From Eleginops maclovinus (taxonomy: Eukaryota > Chordata > Actinopteri > Perciformes > Eleginopidae), in NCBI RefSeq assembly GCF_036324505.1, contig NC_086370.1, positions 8,790,512 to 8,854,511 of the forward strand: 64,000 nt of DNA, given 5' to 3'. Shown here in pieces: positions 12,301 through 23,600 of the stretch. Positions within the stretch are counted from its first letter, which is position 1. Every line of letters begins with the position of its first letter. The notes beneath the pieces are model-generated. The model searched no databases and was not told the DNA's origin. It saw only the letters and a list, made by a program, of their open reading frames with translations. The translations under genes were made by a program, and so were the position numbers.

Positions 12301-15300
12301 ACCCATGGGGCAGGATTCTTTGTGTCTGTAAAAAAAGCCCTGAGCTTACGCTGGTGTATTTTCCCTTAGTCTAGCACATGAGAGAAACAATCCACATCAA
12401 ATATTAACACATAATCTAAAGGGGAGGGAGTTGTCTAAACAGTGCAGGTGTGAAACAGATGATATCTCCTGCAGAGAGCTGCATTCCTCTGGCGTTGTAT
12501 CAGCAAAGATCAATAAACACAAACACACAGGCAGCCTGGGAACACCTTCACCACAAAGAGGCCGGGTTTGTAATGAAGCTGTCTGCGTGTGTTTTTATAG
12601 TCCCGCTTATTACCCATCCATCTGTAGTCCTGATGCTGAGTCAGCGCTGCCAAGGTGACCAAACCCGCCTCTGACAAGCTCATTACACAAGTGACTAACT
12701 ATTGATGTTGAAGTCCTTCCCTTCCCTCGCTGGCTGAACACAATAATCACTTTCAAAACCGTCTCCTCATGTGGAACAGCTTCCTGTAATGTGTCTATGT
12801 GTATGCGTGAGCTGCTTTGAACCCTGAGGGTATGCTTGGCCCTTAGTATAGAAATTGGTTATTATCTAGCGCTTATGTGTTTATAGGGGACATACTGGTA
12901 AGCGGCAGTGTAGCTTGAGGGGTTTTTCCGCTCAGTGTAGGAACACCGGCGAGTTCTCCCGGATAGGCTGGAGAGGGAAAGCTGCGTTGGAGGGATCTAA
13001 AGAGAAACTTTACAGCGCTCTGTTCCAGGAATAATATTCCTTACAGTGTAATCCATCTCGAGTTGTAACGGTTCCACCTCATTGGGTTCAAAGGATTACC
13101 TGACTGTGGCTCAAGCTTATATAATGGTAAGTAAGATGGAATGAAGTGAAGGCAGTATGGGAGATTGAGTCTAAGTGTGATGTAATGTATGATGAGAAAG
13201 AAAAGTGTTGCAGAGAGGAGGATTTAGCTCCCTACATACCGAGACTTGTTCACCAGCGGATCGTTTTCGTGGAACCATTCCAAAGTGGGGGCCGGCTCGG
13301 CAGTGAACTGGCAGTGGAAGGCGGCCTCCTCGTTCCTCAGCACCACCTGGTCCTCGGGAGTGACCACCGGCCTGGGAAAACTCTTATCTGTCGGAGAAAA
13401 GGTAGACGAACATCTGCATGATGACGTCTGCAGGGTATCGGTCCATCGAGCACCGATCTATTCCGGGCTTTATTAGAAGCTGTCAACAGCAGCATGGGGC
13501 TGCTGAGCAAGCGGTCTTCAGGTGGCGGTGTGTGTGTCAACACCTCAGGGGCCCTCAGGGAGAGTTAATGAGGTCAGTGAAGCACCCTGCTTATCGGGAC
13601 CATCATTTTTTTTATCTCCTGGATCGTAGAATCACACACAGGAGGCCACCTTTCTTTTTTGTGATCATTTTAAGTCACGCTATTGCAAGAAATTGGGGTT
13701 AAAAGGACTTGATAGGGGTTGATAGTTATGGAAACAAGCTAAATCTGCACCTGACGGGTCACTGAGATGTATAATTGTAAGGGTAGAAAATATAAGGCTG
13801 GTTAGTTTGCATTATTTAATGCAAAAGATTTAGCAAATTTTTCCAAAATCACCTAAACATGCTGCTCATAATTTTCCCTTCCCCACATTCTTTTGACTCT
13901 TTCTAGACAAGGCCGCTCTGACCTGCCAAAAGCAGAGATTTGGCACAGTACAGCTTAAGAGGCGGAGTTTCTAGCAAACAGACTTTAGCACATTGTTACA
14001 CAAAGCTGATGGGTGTTGAGCTCAATACAGAAATGGGAACACAAAAATACCCTTAATCCAGGTTTAGGTGTGTGAGAATTTGAAATCTGAACAGCTAATA
14101 CAGCTTTGGTGCCAGCAGCAGAATTAGGATATGGCTACTGGTTGGTGTGAAAAGAAAAGGAAGGGCGCTCACACCTGGCCCACCCAGGAAGTCGGTGGGA
14201 AGGCCTCATCCTAAAAAGCTGTGACCGTTCATTGAAAAGCTGTCTAAATCTGTCAGCTTTTACCCAAAGGTGAAGCCCTGCAGAGGATCAGAGGGTGGCA
14301 ACACGGTAACTGGATACTCAACAATTATCTATTCTTCTTGCACACAGGTGCTAACCTAGCGTGTCGGTGAGTGTGTGTGTTGCAGGTGGCTAATTAGAGT
14401 GGAATGGGCATCATGTTTCTCGCGCAGATGTGCTACTGGATGTACTGTACTCAATCTGGTGTATGTGTGCGGCCCTTCTGTGTATTATCCCCTCAGTACA
14501 GAGAAACCAAAATAAGTCCTGTTGAGCCTGCCGAAAAACAAATAATCTACCACAACAAAACAATAAACGGAGCTGTGTGTCTGTGTGAGAGCTTCAGTCA
14601 GATCAACAGAGCGCTGCTGCGGCGGGGGGGAGCTGATGTTGTTGTTCGCTCTGTAGATGGTTATGATGTTGTGTCTGTGTGCGTGGGTGGCGACAGGAGG
14701 AAGGTGCTAACACACTCTCTGGTAATCACATTAGGAACTCCATCACTTTCTCTTCCTGCTCTCTCCCTCTCAACACTAATGGTCTGTATTCCCCCCCCTC
14801 CTCCTGATGCTCTTCAAAACACTTCCTGGCAGGTGTGGCAATGTGGAAAAATTCCCTTAAGTAGTTTTTCAAGCTAACATGCCAATTAACTTCTATTATG
14901 TGATGGGATTTTCATTCTTTTTCTCAAATTAATATTATTTAAATATATATATTTGCATTCATCCTCTAGACCAATCAATTGGTCTTCAAAATGCTAAAAG
15001 AATAGTGAAAAATGTCTCAAAGTCCAAGATGATGCTTCTATTTTGGTCAGTCAACAACATGTAACTATACAGTTTAATGTGATTGGAAGAGAAAATCTTA
15101 AAATATCCATATTTCAGAGGCTGGAAAACAGCATTTTCTGCTATTTTTGTATCAAAAATAACAAACACTCCTTCATTACCTTGGGCTCCTGGAATTGTAG
15201 GGGCATTTTTTACTTTCTGACGTTTTATTGGCAAAGTATCCTCCAGAGCGGAGCAATCAAAAAATAATAGCTTCAATAATCAATCGCGAAAATAGCAATT

Positions 15301-17597
15301 AGTTGCAGCTCTATAAGCACTCTAACAGTGGCTGAAAGTGTTTAGAAAAAAGGTAATTCCTATTTTGCGCCACTGTCATTTAAAGAAACACACACCTATG
15401 ATGTTGAGAGTGAAGTTGCTGTTGCTGCATACGTGTCCCGCTGCGTTCTTGGCGCAGCAGTAGTACAGGCCGTTGTCGTCCGGACTGGCGCTGGCGAAGG
15501 TGAGCGTCCTCTCCTTGTTGTTGATCTGGTGGCTCTTCTCCGTCAGCTTCACCCCATCCTTGAACCACTGACACGTCGGCCTTAAGGGGGGAAAATAAAT
15601 AAAAGAAGAGGGAGACGTTTAGGAAAAAAAATTGAGAATTGGCGAGCAGGGGTGATTGATGAAGCCAAAAAAGAAGAGATACAAAAGGTGAGGAGAGGGG
15701 GGAAAGAAGAAGAATGGAAGAAGAGGATCATAAGGGCATGAGAGAGGCCAACGATGACAGAAGAATAGTTTTTCACTGCAGTCCTTGACATGATCCTTAA
15801 CCCGGTGAGCTCTGAACTTGAGGAGACTCACCGTGGGTGTCCGTCAATGTGACAGCGCAACGTGACCGGCGCGGAGCTCTCGATGTCCCCTTCTGAGGCG
15901 GGCTCCTTCAAAGTCACGCCGCCACTTTCCAACCCTGTAGAGGAAAGAGAAAAACAGAGGAGACTGTAAGAGTAATGGCAGAGAAGGACAGGAGGAGACA
16001 TTGAGTTAAGTGGGGGTCCTGTCATGTGTCGTCACGGGGCATGCTGCGATGATAATGGGAGCAGCGAGATGAAGGCACATCACCGTGACTTATGTGCAGA
16101 GACAGCACTGCACTCACAAGAACCGCCCGGGCCTTTACAGTGCTTTTTATGGACATTCAATGGACAGTTCATTGGCTTACTCTGTTAAAAAGGGCTACTG
16201 CTGTCAGAGCAACCCCGTAAAATCGGGCAGAAGGGAACAAAAGAACTGTTGAATCTTGTAGTTTTAAAAATTAACAAACAGTCCTTTAAAATGTCTTCAA
16301 ACCTGATCAGGTGTGTCTCCATTACACCACAACAAAGTGAGGAGAGGCATCACTCACACATGTAACGCGAGACCTGATCAATGGTCGAGTGACTGATGAG
16401 AGTAAATGAAGGAAACAGATGCCGGGGAAATCGATCCAGTCGTCCCCTGAATGCATCTCGGTGTGAAATGAAGGGGAACGGCGTGGTTTTACCATTAAAG
16501 GTTGACACACTACACTGGGAAATATATATCAGATACATGCAGGATATCAAGAAATCATCACAGCAACAAATCATTCCTGCTTTCTCCTGAGACACAGCCA
16601 ACATACGATCGTTTTTCAGTCTCAAAGGGAGACGACTAGATACATCTCATAATGTACCGAGGCATTTTATCCCTCTTTCAGTAAAAAATGATAGCTGTGG
16701 CTCCTGTAAGATAAACCTATTTGGTGTAGGCAGAAATGTAGTGTCAGCCTTAAAAACGCCGTATTTGATCTGATACAGCGCAGACATGGGAGGATATTAA
16801 AATGTCATAGTATGATTATCCTGGCCAAAAAGATTGCTCTTCAGAATATGAACCCAATCATCAAACAGTCTTAGAACTCTTAAAATAGTTTTTAAAAAAC
16901 ACTGGAATCACATTACCCTACAAATAAATCAAATGTTTTTTATGGCATCACAGACGGGACAGGGACACACTTTTGGGGAGAATATTCCTTGTAGTAAAAA
17001 ACAAACAATTTAAAAATAAGGCATTAATAATCATAAGGTCCAACTGCATACATAAAGGATATAGAAATACATTTCAGACATAAGTCTGCTTTTTTGTCAA
17101 CAATAATTGCAGTACTTAATTTATTAAAAATCAGGCTCTATTTTTCTTTACTCTCCCAAGATTGCGAGCTAGAGAGTTTGTTCTAGTTATGATGAATGTA
17201 TAATGTATATTTTCTTATCCCTAATGTAGTACTGGCTAATATGTTGACAAATTCCCTGTTGCCGCTGCGCCTCATCCACGCTAAAGTCTACAGGATGATT
17301 AAATCAATATTTAAGTTATTTACAGTGCCTCCTTTGCAGAGTGACACCTTCGAATTGTCTCTAATAGAGCCTCGGTGTACTCTGCTGGAATTCCCCTTTC
17401 CCCGCTGAGTGTGTTGACTCTACAAATACTTAGTGTACACACTGAATGAGAACCTGGGCTAATAGTTGTTTACGTGATGAGATATAGGTCTGTGCTTGCA
17501 TGATGAGCGGTAACTGTACACCTGGTGTGGTTGTTGGGAGCATAACATTCACTGAGAGAGCGCATTTGTTTGGGTTGCCCCCGATTATGCACGAGGG

Positions 17598-17691
<94 letters not shown>

Positions 17692-20600
17692 CATTCCATC
17701 GAGCTGCACTGCTATGGCCCGTGGCTCAATTCTGCGGCTGCATCTCTGCTGTTAGGAACCGCTATGAAATATGCATGGCATGAGCCTCTACCTGAGACAG
17801 CCGTGGAGAAAGGGGGGGGGGCACCAATAGTGAGGTCAGAGGGGGCGCTAAAGGAAGAGCTGTCACAATGAATTACCCAGGAACCTGGTATTACAATGCA
17901 CCCTGGGGGATCACAGGAAACCCTCTCTACAGTAACGGGGCCCGCTCATTAGCTTCTTGCCGGCACAGATGCACCGGCAACTGTGAGCGCACATAACGCT
18001 ACAGTGGATCAAATGTGTGTTCATGTGTGTGTTGGTGAGAAGTAAAACACAGTTCATGCTGCGCCCCGAAGCGCATATGCATGCGTGTAAATGTTTAAGA
18101 GTTCTGCAGACGATGCTAATTGGTTGAGTCAAGGTCGTCCCTAGTCTGCAGTGCCAGTAGCTTCGGTGAGGAGGAGGGGGAGAAGGGGATGAAGGCCACC
18201 TCAGCAACGGGGACCTGGGGCCAGACACTCAGACAGACCTGTTATTAGTGCAGTGGAAGCATAGCGAGGCCGATAAAACCAGACGGGGAAACAGTGAGTC
18301 ACGGAGGAGGAGGAGAGAGTGAGAAGAGGTTGGGAAGGAACAACAAGTATCATGTGCAGCACGACTTGACATTTGGAAATGAAATAAAATAATTTTGTTT
18401 CAACCTGCCCGGAGTAACAGGTGGGTGTTTCCGCTGTCAAACTGTCAACCTTATAAGACAAGGCTAAATGCTACTCAGTGCTACTTTTATGACATGTGTA
18501 ATTAAAAACGCATAGTTTTACGCTACGTTTTAGCACAGCGTCTAAAGTTCTCCTTAAAACCGAGAACACGAGACGACATCTTTTTGAGGGGTGTTATTAG
18601 TAATAATGTCCCCTTTCCTTATTCGTCACACCACTATCACATAACCCTATTCTGGAAGAAAATGATCGTCATGACCATCTGTGATTAATTCAACATGTAT
18701 CATGTATTACAGGCATTGGTGTCCTCTATGCTAGCAGCTGTCGCGCAGCTAAACTCTCCTGCTACTGCCTAAATGCACAAACAGCAAGCTAATATTTAAG
18801 AAATGTACGACATTCTCCCAACAAAATCGGTCATGTAACAATGCAAAATGCTTGCTTTTGTTTTGTAATAGCGTTTGAATAAACAAACGAATAACTTTGC
18901 ATGTAGCGTGAGAGTCCATGTGTTTTTCTGCTGTCAATTAAAAACAAATAAAAATAGTGATTCAATTTACAGATTTAAACATATGTCTGGTATGACTCAT
19001 TGGGAAAACCCCATCACACCTTTTTACAGTTGTAAGAAATGTTTTACATTCCATCAGCATGAGTGTGAAATGAAGCTGAAGAACAGAGTGTTAGCAGTAA
19101 GAGAAACCATGGTAAGGTTTCACAGTGCGGGACGGACTGCTTGACCTGTGACCTGACAATCATTTGGACATCCTTGTCACTGTGTCAGGTTTCTGCCACT
19201 CCTGGCCTATTTGGTTCTATCGTAGGTTAAAAATCAATTCCTTATATTATTTCATTTCCACTCTGACCTGGATTTACACACAGTCGCACATTCTCACCCT
19301 TTACTCTGCTCATATATCTCAATTCACCTCTCAGGTTTCTGCAGCTGTCCCCTCGACAAACAGAAGGTGCTCTTTCATAACCTATTAGTGGCGAATACTT
19401 CCATGTAATCCCTCTCAGAATGCATGACTAAGTGTTGGAGCAGGCCTGGCAGCTAACGCCATAATTAGGGGCGTATAATTATTATGTTGGAGGCAGAGCA
19501 GGAAGTCCTATCAACACGGGGACGATAACAGATGAATTGGGAGGATATTGTCGAGGCAGATGCTCGGACCGTTCATTCCTCGCTGTGCCAAAAGACAGCT
19601 GCGCGTTCGCCTGCTTCACTCAATGAGCTGATTTGTTGCCATGGAGAAAGGTTTTTTGATGCAACACAGAGGCAAGGTGGATTGTGTTATCCAGGAGAGA
19701 GCTTAGGGTTGATATTTGACTGACGGCACCACATGGGCATGGAAAGAGCCAAAACATGTGGCCGAGTGGCTTCACAGTGTAAACTTTGTGCCCCTGGAGC
19801 CTTCCTGGGAAGGAAGCGTGACGGACTTAGCTTGCTGTTGGAGACGCGGTGTCAGATTTTATCAGCTGTGGTTGACAGGGGTCAACAGGCCAGGGGAAAG
19901 CAACTCCGATAGATGCTGCTGCTGTGACAGGCCCGAAAGAGAAAACAGGGAGAAAAGTCTGACAGTGGAGGAAAGTCACTCTGCGGGGAGAATGTGACAC
20001 GTGGAGCATGGGTTATTAAGCTGCATTTTGTCAGCTAACAAAAGTGTGTAGGAATGATGACAGGAAGCGTGCTAGCCATCAGTGAGGATGCTCTAAAATA
20101 ATAGCCGACCAAATGTAGGTTAAGGACACATGCTGTGTGATTAAATCGAGATGGCGTGTGTGTGCGTGTGGAAGTGGCTCTGTGATTTGAGAGATTAAAA
20201 AGAGAGGAATATTCGGCTGCCTGCCTGATCGTGTTTCCACTGCATGTCTTCCCTTCTTCCTACAATCACCGATTTCCAAAACACTGTCAGTTTCCATCTC
20301 GTTACCCCGAGTCCAGTGAAGCGTTGCCTCCAGGACCAACAAACATGCGGACAATGGTGGCGACTGAGACCGACGCCTCTGCTGGACGCGGACTCGCCGT
20401 GGAGACCCAATGACCGGACGGGACAAAAGGATAAGGGGGGCTTAAAAACCTCTATTAGTGAAAACAGAGCGGGGATAATTACTCTGAATAACTCTCAACT
20501 GGCAGGATTTGCCCACCCACCATTGAGACCGAGACAAATTAACTCTCTCTGCAAAAGGCGGGAGGGGGGGGAGGGGAAACCATCTACTCAAGTACAGTCC

Positions 20601-23600
20601 ATGTACAGTACTGATTCCCCCCCCCCCCCGCAACCCACATTTTTACGAGTATGCACGCAAACTAGCACACACATGAGTGAACGCGCATGCAGGGTTAAAG
20701 CCGGAGGGGGTCTTTACTTTTGGACGTGCGCGGCTTTATCGCCCGTTAAATGCATGTTGGGGAAATATGAGAACATCTGTCACAACACGCTCTGATCCAC
20801 CTAAAGTGAGCCAGAGATGGCCAGCCACCCGGCGCATTATGACAGAAAGACAAATGTGTGTGTTACGCGTGGACACATGCAGCATACAGGAGTGGTTGAG
20901 GATCATTTGGTACCTGTGCGTTGGTTTCAAGTATGCTGGAACTTTGTTTTTGGTTTCTCCTTTGGTTAAACTGAAGTCATACCTGACGAGGCTACCCCTG
21001 TTGGATTATCGAATTGATATGAAGCTATTGATGTTTTAATTTCTAGCATGTACTGTCCATTAATATCCACCTCTCATACAGTGGGGCAAAAAAGTATTTA
21101 GTCAGCCACCAATTGTGCAAGTTCTCCCATTTAAAAAGATGAGAGAGGCCTGTAATTTTCATCATAGGTATACCTCAACTATGAGAGACAGAATGAGAAA
21201 AGAAAATCCAGAAATCACATTGTAGGATTTTTAATGAATTAATTTTCAAACTATTGTGGAAAAAGAGTATTTGGTCAATAACAAAAGTTCATCTCAATAC
21301 TTTGTTATATACCCTTTGTTGGCAATGACCGAGGTCAAACGTTTTCTGTAAGTCTTCACAAGGTTTTCACACACTGTTGCTGGTATTTTGGCCCATTCCT
21401 CCATGCAGATCTCCTCTAAAGCAGTGATGTTTTGGGGCTGTCGCTGGGCAACACGGACTTTCAACTCCCTCCAAAGATTTTCTATGGGGTTGAGATCTGG
21501 AGACTGGCTAGGCCACTCCAGGACCTTGAAATGCTTCTTACGAAGCCACTCCTTCATTGCCCTGGCGGTGTGTTTGGGATCATTGTCATGCTGAAAGACC
21601 CAGCCACGCTTCATCTTCAGTGCCCTTGCTGATGGAAGGAGGTTTACACTCAAAATCTCACGATACATGGCCCCATTCATTCTTTCCTTTACACGGATCA
21701 GTCGTCCTGGTCCCTTTGCAGAAAAACAGCCCCACAGCATGATGTTTCCACCCCCATGCTTCACAGTAGGTATGGTGTTCTTTGGATGCAACTCTGCATT
21801 CTTTCTCCTCCAAACACGACGAGTTGAGTTTTTACCAAAAAGTTCTATTTTGGTTTCATCTGACCATATGACATTCTCCAATCCTCTTCTGGATCATCCA
21901 AATGCCCTCTAGCAAACTTCAGACGGGCCTGGACATGTACTGGCTTAAGCAGGGGGACACGTCTGGAACTGCAGGATTTAAGTCCATGGCGGCGTAGTGT
22001 GTTACTGATGGTAGCCTCTGTTACTTTGGTCCCAGCTCTCTGCAGGTCATTCACTAGGTCCCCCCGTGTGGTTCTGGGATTTTTGCTCACCGTTCTTGTG
22101 ATCATTTTGACCCCACGGGGTGAGATCTTGCGTGGAGCCCCAGATGGAAGGAGATTAGCAGTGGTCTTGTATGTCTTCCATTTTCTAATAATTGCTCCCA
22201 CAGTTGATTTCTTCACACCAAGCTGCTTACCTATTGCAGATTCAGTTTTCCCAGCCTGGTGCAGGTCTACAATTTTGTCTCTGGTCTCCTTTGACAGCTC
22301 TTTGGTCTTGGCCATAGTGGAGTTTGGAGTATGACTGTTTGAGGTTGTGGACAGGTGTCTTTTATACTGATAACGAGTTCAAAAAGGTGCCATTAATACA
22401 GGTAACGAGTGGAGGACAGAGGAGCCTCTTAAAGAAGAAGTTACAGGTCTGTGAGAGCCAGAAATCTTGCTTGTTTGTAGGTGACCAAATACTTATTTTA
22501 CCGAGGAATTTACCAATTAATTCATAAAAATCCTACAATGTGATTTCCTGGATTGTTTCCCCCATTCTGTCTCTCATAGTTGAAGTGTACCTATGATGAA
22601 ATTACAGGCATCTCTCATCTTTTTAAATGGGAGAACTTGCACAATTGGTGGCTGACTAAATACTTTTTTGCCCCACTGTATATGTATCTGCTCGTGTCAT
22701 ATTTGAAGGTGTGTTAGCATACTTCTGTAGAGGACTTGCTAAAAGCCTCTTCAAGCAGCCAATTTCAAAGGCCTCCTTTAAAGGCTTCTTGATACGATGC
22801 CCTAAAAACACCCTCAGAGGCAGATGGAGAATCAATGCAAGCAAGCACGTACGTACGCTCATTAACACCCAAGAATAAGGACATTTCATATCCCAGCACA
22901 TTGGTACTACAAATTGTTGAGGAGTTTAAAAGGGGCACATTTAAGCGGTCTTGTGTCATATTTAGAATGTTCATTTGAATAAATAACTCTCCTATTTAAT
23001 CATTTTCTCTAAATGCGTGTCAGAGCATTTCGCATCTAAAATGAATTACCACTTGTAAACAAGTGTCAACACACTGTAAATTACAATTAAATACGAGTTC
23101 AGCAAGAACAAATTTGACTTTTAGAAATGACAGAAATACTCCACCTTCCTTCCAATAAAAACATTCCTCTTTTCCAATGTGTGGGAATATTAATGGCGTG
23201 GCAGGTACTGAAGTTCATTCTGGGACACTGTGTGAGATCTTAAAGCAGGTCCTCCTGGTCTAACATGTTTTTTACTTTCTTTAAATGTGTGGGAGTGTTT
23301 TCTGTTGAGCTTCATTGACACACTGCATCATGTTTATTGAAACGCATAAAAGCCAAGCTTTCAAAATCAGACAAGGATTGGAAAACCGATGATATCCTTC
23401 CGTTTATCTGGCTCAAAATACATTGAACCCTCATGTCATGGCAGCCCACAGATATCCACTGGTGGAACACAGAACACAGAGCAGGGGTTAAACCTTCGCC
23501 CGTCTCTCAGTCTGCTACTAGGAGGTCCGGACTCTCATCTGTTCTTGTAATCAGCCTTTGAGAGGGTAACATCACCGCAGAGAGAAACCTCCCGGCTGAA

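Larger units (their letters stand above)
21079..22678 (-). mobile_element. Tc1-like DNA transposon, near complete, broken transposase
   Basis: A 1600-bp element flanked by TA on both sides (21077-21078 and 22679-22680), the target duplication of Tc1/mariner transposons. The termini are inverted repeats of about 200 bp beginning CAGTGGGGCAAAAAAGTA, nearly identical for the first 70 bp or so. The minus strand encodes a transposase in two overlapping frames. This terminal sequence belongs to a Tc1 family I recall from many fish and from lampreys. It sits in the Ig1-Ig2 intron, transcribed in the same direction as ptk7. Confidence 0.95.

Noticed and set aside
20244..20795. 183-codon plus-strand open frame as a novel gene
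   Set aside because: Low-complexity stretches, no domain and no conserved look; it crosses a C-run and sits antisense in an intron.
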